Under the pieces are notes generated by a model that was given only the letters and a program-made list of their open reading frames with translations, ran no database searches and had not been told where the DNA came from. The position numbers and the translations under genes are program-made. Shown in pieces: positions 43,538 through 51,506 of a DNA stretch of 64,000 nt. Within the stretch, counting starts at the first letter, position 1. Each line of letters opens with the position of its first letter. Origin of the DNA: Mycobacterium yunnanensis (lineage in GTDB: Bacteria; Actinomycetota; Actinomycetes; Mycobacteriales; Mycobacteriaceae); assembly GCF_025823185.1 (NCBI RefSeq), contig NZ_JACKVK010000008.1:311565-375564 (forward strand). The letters run 5' to 3'.

Positions 43538-44422
43538 ATGCTTGCCGACGTGGCGAGAATTGCGATCATCGGTGGCGGAAGTATCGGCGAGGCACTGCTT
43601 TCCGGGCTGCTGCGCTCGGGTAGGCAGGCCAAGGACATGGTCGTCGCGGAGCGGCACCCCGAACGGGCCAGGTACCTCTCCGAGACGTACTCGGTCTTGG
43701 TGACGTCGGTGGCCGACGCCGCCGAGAACGCCGGCTACGTCGTCGTCGCGGTGAAGCCGTCGGACGTCGAGAAGGTCATCGGGGACATCGGCGAGGCCGC
43801 GGCGCGGGCGGAGAACAACAGCGCCGAGCAGGTGTTCGTCTCCGTGGCCGCCGGGGTCAGCACGGCGTACTACGAGGCCAACCTGCCCGCCGGATCGCCC
43901 GTCATTCGGGTCATGCCCAACGCTCCCGTCGTGGTCGGCGGCGGCGTCAGCGCGTTGGCGCCGGGTCGGTTCGCGACCTCCGATCAGCTCAGGGAGGTCT
44001 CGGCCATCTTCGACGCCGTCGGCGGCGTCCTGACGGTGCCGGAGAACCAGCTGGACGCGGTCACGGCGGTCTCGGGTTCGGGGCCGGCGTACTTCTTCCT
44101 GATGGTCGAGGCGCTCGTCGACGCGGGCGTCGCCCAGGGGCTGCCGCGGGCCGTGGCGACCGATCTGGCGGTGCAGACGATGGCGGGCTCGGCGGCAATG
44201 CTCCTGGAGAGCCTGGACCGGGCCAATCCGTCGGGTGACGGGGCGATGGGTACGGCCTTGGACACCAGCCCCGCGCAGCTGCGCGCCACCGTGACGTCTC
44301 CGGGGGGCACCACCGCCGCTGGGCTGCGGGAATTGGAGCGAGGGGGCCTGCGGGCGGCGGTGGCCGAGGCCGTCGCGGCGGCGAAAACACGCTCTGAGCA
44401 GCTAGGAATTACACCGGAGTAG
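43538..44422 (+). CDS. proC: Pyrroline-5-carboxylate reductase
   Basis: The 294-residue protein catalyses the last step of proline synthesis, reducing pyrroline-5-carboxylate with NAD(P)H. The motifs IAIIGGGSIGEALLSGLLRS (Rossmann), VVVAVKPSDV, VIRVMPNAPVVVGGGVSAL, AVTAVSGSGPAYFFLMVEAL and the final VTSPGGTTAAGLRELERGG are those of P5C reductase. An upstream in-frame start earlier than ATG 43538 is not needed. A 17-bp palindrome sits immediately after the stop. Confidence 0.95.
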   Translation: MLADVARIAIIGGGSIGEALLSGLLRSGRQAKDMVVAERHPERARYLSETYSVLVTSVADAAENAGYVVVAVKPSDVEKVIGDIGEAAARAENNSAEQVFVSVAAGVSTAYYEANLPAGSPVIRVMPNAPVVVGGGVSALAPGRFATSDQLREVSAIFDAVGGVLTVPENQLDAVTAVSGSGPAYFFLMVEALVDAGVAQGLPRAVATDLAVQTMAGSAAMLLESLDRANPSGDGAMGTALDTSPAQLRATVTSPGGTTAAGLRELERGGLRAAVAEAVAAAKTRSEQLGITPE

Positions 44423-44438
44423 TTCAGGCAATCTGAAC
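44422..44438. promoter_or_regulatory. 17-bp palindrome GTTCAG-GCAAT-CTGAAC after proC
   Basis: GTTCAG (44422-44427) and CTGAAC (44433-44438) flank GCAAT. It begins at the last base of the proC stop and lies about 40-60 bases upstream of the promoter region of the BldC-like gene, so it could be an operator for that gene. No T run follows, so it is a poor terminator. Confidence 0.4.
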
Positions 44439-44479
44439 GGATTGACCCACACCCGTCGCAATAACCCCAATGGCCACGC

Positions 44480-44485
44480 TATTCT
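44480..44485 (+). promoter_or_regulatory. -10 element before the BldC-like gene
   Basis: TATTCT (44480-44485) fits TANNNT. An in-frame ATG at 44495 would be almost leaderless from this promoter; the annotated ATG at 44561 would have a 5' untranslated region of about 70 bases. Confidence 0.4.
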
Positions 44486-44560
44486 CCCTGAGGTATGCGC
44501 GCTCCTGCGCCAGCGGTGGGGAAGCCGTTGGACAAGACGTGCCTGATTGATTGGGTTGCG

Positions 44561-44818
44561 ATGACGTCTATGAACGGGCCATCGGCACGGGATTCCGCTA
44601 GTGGTAAATCGGCGCGCGATGGCTCCGGCGGCGAGCCTGCCCGGCAGCAATTCCTCACCGTTGCCGAGGTGGCGAGCTTGATGAGGGTCAGCAAGATGAC
44701 GGTCTACCGACTGGTGCACAACGGCGAACTGCCCGCGGTGCGCGTCGGTCGGTCGTTCCGGGTGCACGCCAAGGCCGTTCACGACCTCCTGGAGACGTCG
44801 TACTTCGACGCCGGGTAG
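44561..44818 (+). CDS. BldC-like MerR-type DNA-binding protein (Rv0500A family)
   Basis: The protein is 85 residues from ATG 44561. One excisionase/BldC-type winged helix (FLTVAEVASLMRVSKMTVYR, LVHNGELPAVRVGRSFRVHA) fills most of the chain and ends KAVHDLLETSYFDAG, as in actinobacterial BldC, a small developmental regulator. The start is uncertain: an in-frame ATG at 44495 would add 22 residues and matches the leaderless spacing from TATTCT. A GC-rich hairpin (44837-44863) follows the stop. Confidence 0.86.
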   Translation: MTSMNGPSARDSASGKSARDGSGGEPARQQFLTVAEVASLMRVSKMTVYRLVHNGELPAVRVGRSFRVHAKAVHDLLETSYFDAG

Positions 44819-44836
44819 TCCCCTCCGGTGTGCACG

Positions 44837-44863
44837 CCCGGGTCGCCGTCGCGGCGGCCCGGG
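44837..44863 (+). terminator. GC-rich hairpin after the BldC-like gene
   Basis: CCCGGG-T-CGCC pairs with GGCG-G-CCCGGG (stem with one G-T pair) around GTCGC. A few T residues follow about 10 bases later. It is a terminator-like structure between two short genes. Confidence 0.5.
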
Positions 44864-44901
44864 TTCAGTACGGCCGTTTTCGTGCCGGAGTGCATCCCGG
44901 G

Positions 44902-44907
44902 TAAGGT
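44902..44907 (+). promoter_or_regulatory. -10 element for the 33-residue basic protein gene
   Basis: TAAGGT (44902-44907) fits TANNNT, about 55 bases upstream of the ATG. GGTAGCGGAG before the ATG provides the ribosome binding site. Confidence 0.35.
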
Positions 44908-44962
44908 GACGGGTCGGTTCTCCTGGCGCAGATGCCGGGAGATGTCTTAGGTAGCGGAGTTC

Positions 44963-45064
44963 ATGGGTTCAGTAATCAAGAAGCGGCGCAAGCGCATGTC
45001 GAAGAAGAAGCACCGCAAGTTGCTTCGTCGTACGCGGGTTCAGCGCAGAAAACTCGGCAAGTAG
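44963..45064 (+). CDS. 33-residue basic protein, bS22/AURKAIP1-COX24 family (Rv0500B)
   Basis: ATG 44963 opens [20 protein letters not shown] then [13 protein letters not shown] and TAG at 45062-45064. More than half the residues are Lys or Arg. This matches the tiny mycobacterial ribosomal protein bS22 found in mycobacterial ribosome structures at the 30S/50S interface, and the AURKAIP1/COX24 C-terminal domain family. GCGGAG precedes the ATG. It is 31 bases upstream of galE2. Confidence 0.9.
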
Positions 45065-45095
45065 CCTCTCGGGCCGCGCCCGTTAGGCTGTCGAC

Positions 45096-46169
45096 ATGGA
45101 ATCCCCGGGTGACGCCAAGGATGCGGCTGGGCCGCCCAAGGTCGTCCTGGTCACCGGGGCGTGTCGATTCCTCGGCGGGTATCTGACGGCGAGGCTGGCG
45201 CAGAACGCGGCGATCGACCGCGTCATCGCGGTCGACGCCGTCTCGCCGAGCAAGGACTTGCTCCGGCGGATGGGCCGCGCCGAGTTCGTTCGGGCCGACA
45301 TTCGAAATCCGTTCATCGCCAAGGTGATTCGCAACGGAGACGTCGACACCGTGGTGCATGCCGCGGCGGCGTCCTACGCTCCGCGCGCGGGCGGCAGGGC
45401 GGCGCTCAAGGAGCTCAACGTGATGGGCGCGATGCAGCTGTTCGCGGCCTGCCAGAAGGCGCCGTCGGTGCGGCGGGTCATCCTCAAGTCCACCTCCGAG
45501 GTGTACGGCTCGAGCCCGCGCGACCCCGTCATGTTCACCGAGGACGGCAGCTCGCGCCGGTCGCCGGGCGAGGGCTTCGCCAAGGACAGCATCGACATCG
45601 AGGGGTACGCCCGCGGCTTGGCGCGTCGGCGTCCGGATCTCGCCGTGACGATCCTTCGGTTGGCCAACATGATCGGTCCGGCCATGGACACTGCACTCTC
45701 GCGCTTCCTGGCCGGGCCCGTGGTGCCGTCGGTGCTCGGGCACGACGCCCGGTTGCAACTGCTGCACGAGCAGGACGCCCTCGGCGTCCTGGAGCGGGCC
45801 ACGATGGCGGGTCGGTCGGGCACGTTCAACGTCGGCGCCTCGGGCATCATCATGATGTCCCAAGCAATCCGCCGGTCCGGCCGGGTGCCGCTGCCGGTGC
45901 CGCGATCGGCACTTTCTGCCGTCGATTCGCTGCGCCGCGCAACCAAGTACACCGAGCTGGACCGCGAGCAGTTGAACTACGTGAGCTATGGCCGGGTGAT
46001 GGACACCGCGCGCATGCGCAAGGAGCTAGGTTACAACCCGAAGTGGACCACGGCCGAGGCTTTCGACGATTACGTACGGGGTCGAGATTTGCAGCCGATC
46101 CTCGATCCGCGATGGGTACGCTCGGTCGAGAGTCGCGCCATGTCGGCGACACGGCTGCTGCGGCGTTAG
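45096..46169 (+). CDS. galE2: NAD-dependent epimerase/dehydratase-like SDR (Rv0501, GalE2)
   Basis: The 357-residue protein has the extended SDR layout, with the glycine motif VTGACRFLGGYLTARL, VVHAAAASYAPRAG and STSEVYGSSP. The expected catalytic Tyr-x-x-x-Lys is not apparent; the equivalent region reads FAKDSIDIEGYARGLARRRP, as in the M. tuberculosis protein. The gene name GalE2 is therefore historical, and UDP-galactose epimerase activity is doubtful. It lies upstream of a PlsC-type acyltransferase (33-base gap). Confidence 0.8.
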   Translation: MESPGDAKDAAGPPKVVLVTGACRFLGGYLTARLAQNAAIDRVIAVDAVSPSKDLLRRMGRAEFVRADIRNPFIAKVIRNGDVDTVVHAAAASYAPRAGGRAALKELNVMGAMQLFAACQKAPSVRRVILKSTSEVYGSSPRDPVMFTEDGSSRRSPGEGFAKDSIDIEGYARGLARRRPDLAVTILRLANMIGPAMDTALSRFLAGPVVPSVLGHDARLQLLHEQDALGVLERATMAGRSGTFNVGASGIIMMSQAIRRSGRVPLPVPRSALSAVDSLRRATKYTELDREQLNYVSYGRVMDTARMRKELGYNPKWTTAEAFDDYVRGRDLQPILDPRWVRSVESRAMSATRLLRR

Positions 46170-46202
46170 TCTGTTACTTCGAGGCGTGGGGGAGGTTGGG
46201 TC

Positions 46203-47267
46203 ATGGCTGGCGAGTCCAAGGCGAAAGTCATTCCGCTGCACTCGAATTCGACTCGAGCGTCAGCGCAGCGACGAGCGGCTGCGCGCGAGGCCGCCCGTAG
46301 GCACCCGTCGCTGCTCGACGAATCCGGTGCGCGCGCGTCGGCTGACCAGCTGGCGGCGGTCGTCCACGAGATCGACGATCGACGCGAGTTCGCCGGCGTC
46401 GCGGGCGGCGCCGACGAGGGCCCCGGTGAGCTGAGTCAGCGCATCGCCACGATCGCCGAATTCGTCCGCAAGCGGATGTCCGGCGACTACACCGTCGACG
46501 AATTCGGCTTCGACAAGCACCTCAACGAAGCAATCTTCCTGCCTTTGCTGCGGGGCTTGTTCCGCAACTGGTTCCGCGTCGAGGTCAGCGGTATCGAGAA
46601 CCTGCCGGACACCGGTCCGGCCCTCGTCGTCGCCAACCACGCCGGCGTGCTGCCGATGGACGGACTGATGGCCTCGGTCGCCGTCCACGACAATCATCCC
46701 CACCAGCGCGACCTGCGCCTGCTGGCGGCGGACATGGTCTTCGACATGCCCGTGATGGGACAAGCCGCCCGCAAGGCCGGGCACACCATGGCCTGCACGG
46801 CCGACGCCCACCGACTGCTCGCCGCAGGCGAATTGACCGCCGTCTTCCCCGAGGGCTACAAGGGGCTGGGCAAGAACTTCCGGGACCGCTACAAGCTGCA
46901 GCGCTTCGGCCGCGGTGGATTCGTCTCCGCGGCACTGCGGGCCCACGCTCCCATCGTGCCGTGCTCGATCGTCGGGTCCGAGGAGATCTACCCGATGCTC
47001 GCCGACGTGAAGTTGCTCGCCCGGCTGATGGGCCTGCCGTACTTCCCGGTGACGCCGCTGTTCCCGCTCGCCGGACCGCTCGGGTTGGTGCCGCTGCCGT
47101 CGAAGTGGCACATCCAGTTCGGCGAACCCATCTCCACCGAGGGGTACGACGAGACGGCGGCCGACGACCCGATGATCACCTTCGAGTTGACCGACCAGGT
47201 CCGCGAGACCATTCAGCAGACGCTCTACCAACTGCTGGCCAACCGCCGGAATCCCTTCCTCGGCTGA
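46203..47267 (+). CDS. PlsC-type acyltransferase (Rv0502 family)
   Basis: The 354-residue protein has the acyltransferase signature motifs: NHAGVLPMD (H-x4-D), the substrate-binding FPEGYKGLGKNFRDRYKLQR and a later PCSIVGSEEIYPM. The first about 110 residues are charged and variable. A lysophospholipid or glycerol-phosphate acyl acceptor is likely from the family. It is convergent with hadD, whose stop is only 6 bases away. Confidence 0.87.
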   Translation: MAGESKAKVIPLHSNSTRASAQRRAAAREAARRHPSLLDESGARASADQLAAVVHEIDDRREFAGVAGGADEGPGELSQRIATIAEFVRKRMSGDYTVDEFGFDKHLNEAIFLPLLRGLFRNWFRVEVSGIENLPDTGPALVVANHAGVLPMDGLMASVAVHDNHPHQRDLRLLAADMVFDMPVMGQAARKAGHTMACTADAHRLLAAGELTAVFPEGYKGLGKNFRDRYKLQRFGRGGFVSAALRAHAPIVPCSIVGSEEIYPMLADVKLLARLMGLPYFPVTPLFPLAGPLGLVPLPSKWHIQFGEPISTEGYDETAADDPMITFELTDQVRETIQQTLYQLLANRRNPFLG

Positions 47268-47273
47268 CGGCCC

Positions 47274-47813
47274 TCAGGCGCCGGTCTTGGTTTGCCCGGC
47301 AATCATCCGCTTCATCGCCGCGTCACGCCCGGCGGCGATCTGCGCCGTCACCTCGTCGTGTTCGTCGGTGTTGGTCGACTCACCGAACAGCGTGACGATG
47401 CTCGTCAGGATGGGGGTGCCGTCGTCGTCGGTCACCTCTGCGCGGACCTCGGCGATGATCGCGCCGTGCGATTCGATGACCGAATCCAGATAGGAGTCGA
47501 ACCACAGCTTGTCACCCACCACTATCGGGCGGTGGAAGACGAGCTTCTGGTCGCGATGCAGGACGCGTTCCATGTTGATCGGCACGTCGAACTGGTTGAA
47601 GATCTCGTTCTGCACCCGGCGTCCGGCGACGGCCACGAAGGTCAGCGACGCGATGAGAGCACCCTGCCCGCAGTCGGCGGCCGCGTCCTCGTCGTAGTGG
47701 GCCGGGTGGTCGTCCTTCACCGAGCGGGCGAACTCACGGACCTTCTCGCGATCCACCAGAAAGTAGTCGGGGTACCGGAAGTGGGTCCCGATGATGTCCT
47801 GGGCGATGCTCAT
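47274..47813 (-). CDS. hadD: FAS-II (3R)-hydroxyacyl-ACP dehydratase-like protein HadD (Rv0504c)
   Basis: The 179-residue hotdog protein is of the MaoC/HadA type. D34 and H39 ([12 protein letters not shown]) give the D-x4-H pair of active R-hydratases, which HadA itself lacks. [20 protein letters not shown] and [14 protein letters not shown] are family segments. The M. smegmatis homologue HadD is reported to be needed for alpha- and epoxy-mycolate synthesis. The neighbouring cyclopropane synthase gene cmaA2 of M. tuberculosis is missing here. Confidence 0.87.
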   Translation of the reverse strand: MSIAQDIIGTHFRYPDYFLVDREKVREFARSVKDDHPAHYDEDAAADCGQGALIASLTFVAVAGRRVQNEIFNQFDVPINMERVLHRDQKLVFHRPIVVGDKLWFDSYLDSVIESHGAIIAEVRAEVTDDDGTPILTSIVTLFGESTNTDEHDEVTAQIAAGRDAAMKRMIAGQTKTGA

Positions 47814-47875
47814 GGTTCGGTTCGGCTCTCCGCTTGGTCCCTGGCTGGTGCGGCGCCGAGCCTATCAGCGGGCGG

Positions 47876-48763
47876 TCAGCCGCCAGTGCCGCGACGGGAC
47901 ACGACCGCGGCCAGTGCGCCACCGGCGGCACCGAGGGCCAGCGCGGACGGAACGCCGATGCGCGCGGCCTTGCGGGCGGTACGGAAGTCGCGAATCTCCC
48001 AGCCCCGCTTGCGGGCGACGTCGCGCAGGGCGGCGTCGGGATTGATGGCGACGGCGGTGCCGACCAGAGACAGCATCGGGACGTCGTTGATGCTGTCGGA
48101 GTAGGCGGTGCAGCGTCGGAGGTTGAGTCCCTCGCGAATGGCCAGAGACCGCACCGCGTGCGCCTTGCCCGCACCGTGCAGGATCTCCCCGACGAGGCGG
48201 CCGGTGAACACCCCGTCCACCGATTCGGCGACCGTGCCGAGCGCGCCGGTCAGCCCCAACTTGCGGGCGATGGTGGCGGCCAATTCGTAGGGCGTCGCGG
48301 TGACCAGCCAGACCTGCTGGCCGGCGTCGAGGTGCATCTCGGCCAGCGCCCGGGTGCCCTGCCAGATCTTGTCGGCGATGATCTCGTCGTAGATCTCCTC
48401 GCCGACCTCGGTCAGCTCGGAGGTCGGCCTGCCCTCGATGAACGCCAGCGCCTTGGTGCGCCCGGCGGCGACGTCGTCGCTGTTCTCCTTGCCGGTCAGT
48501 TGGAACTTCGCCTGCGCGTAGCCGAAGCGCGCCAGATCGCCGTAGGTGAAGTACTTGCGTGCCGCCAGCCCGCGGGCGAAGTGCACCAGCGACGAGCCCT
48601 GCACCAAGGTGTTGTCGACGTCGAAGAAGGCCGCCGCCGTCAGATCGGGTGGTGGTGGCTCGGTGGCGGATGCCTCGTCGGCCACGATGAACTCGACGGC
48701 GTCGGCTTCATCCCCGGCCTGCTCACCGGCCTTCCGATTGGCGTCAGCCCCTGACTCGGACAC
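47876..48763 (-). CDS. serB1: HAD-IB family phosphatase, SerB1 (Rv0505c) type
   Basis: The protein is 295 residues from GTG 48763. HAD motifs: [20 protein letters not shown] (nucleophile Asp), [12 protein letters not shown] (Thr), [10 protein letters not shown] (Lys) and [15 protein letters not shown] (acidic pair). The C-terminal hydrophobic Ala/Gly stretch ([20 protein letters not shown]) may be a membrane anchor. Annotated in M. tuberculosis as phosphoserine phosphatase; the family also includes lysophosphatidic-acid and undecaprenyl phosphatases, so the substrate is uncertain. Confidence 0.83.
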   Translation of the reverse strand: MSESGADANRKAGEQAGDEADAVEFIVADEASATEPPPPDLTAAAFFDVDNTLVQGSSLVHFARGLAARKYFTYGDLARFGYAQAKFQLTGKENSDDVAAGRTKALAFIEGRPTSELTEVGEEIYDEIIADKIWQGTRALAEMHLDAGQQVWLVTATPYELAATIARKLGLTGALGTVAESVDGVFTGRLVGEILHGAGKAHAVRSLAIREGLNLRRCTAYSDSINDVPMLSLVGTAVAINPDAALRDVARKRGWEIRDFRTARKAARIGVPSALALGAAGGALAAVVSRRGTGG

Positions 48764-48796
48764 CCTTCAACAGTAGGGCACGCGATACTCGGTCCC

Positions 48797-49072
48797 GTGG
48801 ACCACGTGGGGAGCAGGCATGCCGTCGAGTTGTTGACCCGCGCCGGGTGCAGCATGTGCGAGAAGGCCGCGGCGGTGCTGACCCGCCTCGCCGCGGAGTT
48901 GGACTTCGACCTCGCCAGCACCGACGTCGACGCCGCGGCCGCCGCGGGTGACCCCTCGCTGCGGGCCGAATACGGCGATCTGCTGCCCGTGGTCCTGCTT
49001 GACGGGGTGCAGCACGGGTACTGGGAGGTCGACGAGCAGCGTTTGCGCGCCGATCTCTCCAGGGTCGAGTGA
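48797..49072 (+). CDS. Glutaredoxin-like thiol protein (Rv0508 family)
   Basis: The 91-residue protein (GTG 48797) has an N-terminal Cys pair in LLTRAGCSMCEKAAAVLTRL and a cis-Pro region LLPVVLLDGVQH, the small DUF836/glutaredoxin-like fold. Compact thiol-disulphide function is likely. In M. tuberculosis it follows mmpS2/mmpL2; those genes are absent here, bringing serB1 and this gene together. Confidence 0.85.
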   Translation: MDHVGSRHAVELLTRAGCSMCEKAAAVLTRLAAELDFDLASTDVDAAAAAGDPSLRAEYGDLLPVVLLDGVQHGYWEVDEQRLRADLSRVE

Positions 49073-49086
49073 CGCTTACCTCGAAT

Positions 49087-49116
49087 TTGGTTGGCGGCCA
49101 GATGGCCGACTATCTT
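49087..49116 (+). promoter_or_regulatory. Promoter of the hemACDB operon
   Basis: TTGGTT (49087-49092) and TATCTT (49111-49116) are separated by 18 bases and lie 53 bases before the hemA ATG, giving a plausible housekeeping promoter. GACGAGG lies just before the ATG. Confidence 0.5.
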
Positions 49117-49168
49117 CGATGTCATCCGGGGCGGCGTAGCGACGGGAAAGTAGCACGGTGACGAGGCC

Positions 49169-50539
49169 ATGAGCGTTCTTCTCTTCGGGGTGTCGCATCG
49201 CAGCGCCCCGGTGTCCGTTCTGGAACGCCTCAGCACCGACGAGTCCGATCAGGCCAAGATCGTCGACGAAGTCCTGCGGTCCCCACTCGTCACCGAGGCG
49301 ATGGTCCTCTCCACGTGCAACCGGGTCGAGATCTACGCCGTCGTCGAGGCATTCCACGGCGGGTTGTCGGTCATCGGGCAGGTGCTCTCCGAGCATTCCG
49401 GTCTGTCACTCGGCGACCTGACCAAGCACGCCTACGTCCGTTACGCCGAGGCCGCCGTCGAGCATCTGTTCGCGGTGACCAGCGGCTTGGACTCCGCGGT
49501 GATCGGCGAACAGCAGGTCCTCGGTCAGGTGCGTCGCTCCTACGCCTCGGCCGAAGCCCACCAAACCGTGGGTCGCACCCTGCACGAACTGGCGCAACGC
49601 GCGTTGCAGGTCGGCAAGCGCGTGCACTCCGAGACCGGCATCGACGCCGCGGGTGCGTCGGTGGTGTCGGTGGCGTTGGACATGGCCGACGCCAAGTTGT
49701 CCGGTTTGGCGGGGCGGGCGGCCGCGGTGATAGGCGCCGGCTCGATGGGCTCGCTGGCCGCGGCACATCTGGTGCGCGCCGGCATCGGCCGGGTCCACGT
49801 GGTGAACCGCTCGCTGCCGCGTGCCGAGCGTCTCGTCGAGAACCTGCGGGCCCAGGGCGTCGACGCGCACGCCTTCCCGTTCGACCACATTCCGGCGGTG
49901 CTCGCCGACGCCGACGTGGTGGTGGCGTGTACCGGGGCCGTGCGCCCCGTCGTCTCGTTGGCCGACGTACACCGCGGGCTCGCGCACGGCCAGGAACCCA
50001 AGCAGCTCGTGGTGTGCGACCTGGGGATGCCCCGCGACGTCGACCCGGCGATTGCCGGCTTGCCTGGTGTCTTCGTCGTCGACATGGACCGCATCCAGCG
50101 CGAACCCGCCGCCCGCGCCGCCGCCTCGGATGCCGAGGAGGCCCGCGCGATCGTCGCCGCGGAGGTTGCCAACTACCTTGCCGGCCAGCGGATGGCCGAG
50201 GTGACGCCCACCGTGACGGCCCTTCGTCAGCGCGCCGCCGACGTCGTCGAGGCCGAGTTGTTGCGCCTGGACAACCGGCTGCCCGGCCTCGATACCGCGC
50301 ACCGCGACGAGGTCGCGCGCACCGTGCGGCGCGTGGTCGACAAGCTCCTTCACGCCCCGACCGTTCGGGTCAAGCAACTGGCCAGCGCGCCGGGTGGGGA
50401 CAGTTACGCCGAGGCGCTGCGTGAGCTCTTCGAGCTCGACCCGCAGGCCGTCGATGCGGTCTCCGGTGGCGAATTACCGCTCGTGGCAACGGAATTGATC
50501 CCTGGCGACGTCCGATTCGACCTTGGTCAGGCTGAGTAG
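49169..50539 (+). CDS. hemA: Glutamyl-tRNA reductase
   Basis: The 456-residue enzyme reduces glutamyl-tRNA(Glu) to glutamate-1-semialdehyde, the first step of C5 haem synthesis. Catalytic Cys50 ([14 protein letters not shown]), the NADPH motif [20 protein letters not shown] and the C-terminal dimerisation helices are present. It is followed by hemC with a 17-base overlap. The second enzyme, hemL, lies separately at 59.6 kb. Confidence 0.97.
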   Translation: MSVLLFGVSHRSAPVSVLERLSTDESDQAKIVDEVLRSPLVTEAMVLSTCNRVEIYAVVEAFHGGLSVIGQVLSEHSGLSLGDLTKHAYVRYAEAAVEHLFAVTSGLDSAVIGEQQVLGQVRRSYASAEAHQTVGRTLHELAQRALQVGKRVHSETGIDAAGASVVSVALDMADAKLSGLAGRAAAVIGAGSMGSLAAAHLVRAGIGRVHVVNRSLPRAERLVENLRAQGVDAHAFPFDHIPAVLADADVVVACTGAVRPVVSLADVHRGLAHGQEPKQLVVCDLGMPRDVDPAIAGLPGVFVVDMDRIQREPAARAAASDAEEARAIVAAEVANYLAGQRMAEVTPTVTALRQRAADVVEAELLRLDNRLPGLDTAHRDEVARTVRRVVDKLLHAPTVRVKQLASAPGGDSYAEALRELFELDPQAVDAVSGGELPLVATELIPGDVRFDLGQAE

Positions 50540-51503
50540 ACACTTGTCACATTCGCGCGATACGGCCATCCGGATCGGCACGAGGGGCAGCCTTCTGGCT
50601 ACCACTCAGGCCGGACTCATCAGGGACGCTCTGATCGCCAAGGGGCACGCCGCCGAACTCGTCATCGTTTCCACCGCTGGCGACCGCTCCAGCGGCCCGA
50701 TCGCCGACATCGGCATCGGGGTGTTCACCGCGGCGTTGCGCGACGCGATCGCCGACGGCACCGTCGACGTGGCGGTGCATTCCTACAAGGATTTGCCGAC
50801 GGCGCCCGACGACCGGTTCTCGATCGCCGCCATCCCGCCACGCGAGGACCCCAGGGACGCCCTGGTGGCCCGCGACGGCCTGGTGCTCGGGGAGTTGCCA
50901 GCCGGTTCGGTGATCGGCACGTCGAGCCCGCGGCGGACGGCGCAGCTTAGAGCACTGGGTCTCGGTTTGGAAATTCGCCCCCTAAGAGGCAACCTAGACA
51001 CCAGGTTGAACAGGGTAAGCAACGGTGATTTCGACGGTGTCGTCGTCGCCCGGGCGGGCTTGGTCCGCATCGGACGGCAGGGCGCGGTCACCGAGACCCT
51101 GGAGCCGGTGCAGATGTTGCCAGCGCCGGCCCAAGGTGCGCTCGCGGTGGAGTGTCGCGCGAGCGATTCGGAGCTCGTCGCGCTGCTGGCGGAGATGGAT
51201 CACGCCGACACGCGCGTCGCGGTCACCGCGGAGCGAACTCTGCTCGCCGAGCTCGAGGCGGGGTGTTCCGCGCCGGTGGGTGCGATCGCGGAAGTGGTCG
51301 AGTCCATCGACGAGGAGGGCAACGTCTTCGACGAGCTGTCGCTGCGCGGCTGCGTGGCGACGCTGGACGGATCCGATGTGATCCGGGCGTCCGGAATCGG
51401 TAGCCCCGAACGGGCCAGGGAGCTGGGTCTCTCGGTCGCCGCGGAGCTGTTCGATTTGGGAGCACGGGACTTGTTGGATCAGCGGACGACAGAGCGGGAG
51501 TGA
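50523..51503 (+). CDS. hemC: Porphobilinogen deaminase (hydroxymethylbilane synthase)
   Basis: The protein is about 326 residues using TTG 50523 (further TTG/CTG starts exist just downstream). It joins four porphobilinogens into hydroxymethylbilane. [33 protein letters not shown] and [11 protein letters not shown] are substrate motifs. The cofactor-attachment Cys lies in [15 protein letters not shown]. The overlap with hemA suggests coupling; the gap to hemD is 3 bases. Confidence 0.96.
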   Translation: MVRLSRHLSHSRDTAIRIGTRGSLLATTQAGLIRDALIAKGHAAELVIVSTAGDRSSGPIADIGIGVFTAALRDAIADGTVDVAVHSYKDLPTAPDDRFSIAAIPPREDPRDALVARDGLVLGELPAGSVIGTSSPRRTAQLRALGLGLEIRPLRGNLDTRLNRVSNGDFDGVVVARAGLVRIGRQGAVTETLEPVQMLPAPAQGALAVECRASDSELVALLAEMDHADTRVAVTAERTLLAELEAGCSAPVGAIAEVVESIDEEGNVFDELSLRGCVATLDGSDVIRASGIGSPERARELGLSVAAELFDLGARDLLDQRTTERE

Positions 51504-51506
51504 AGG

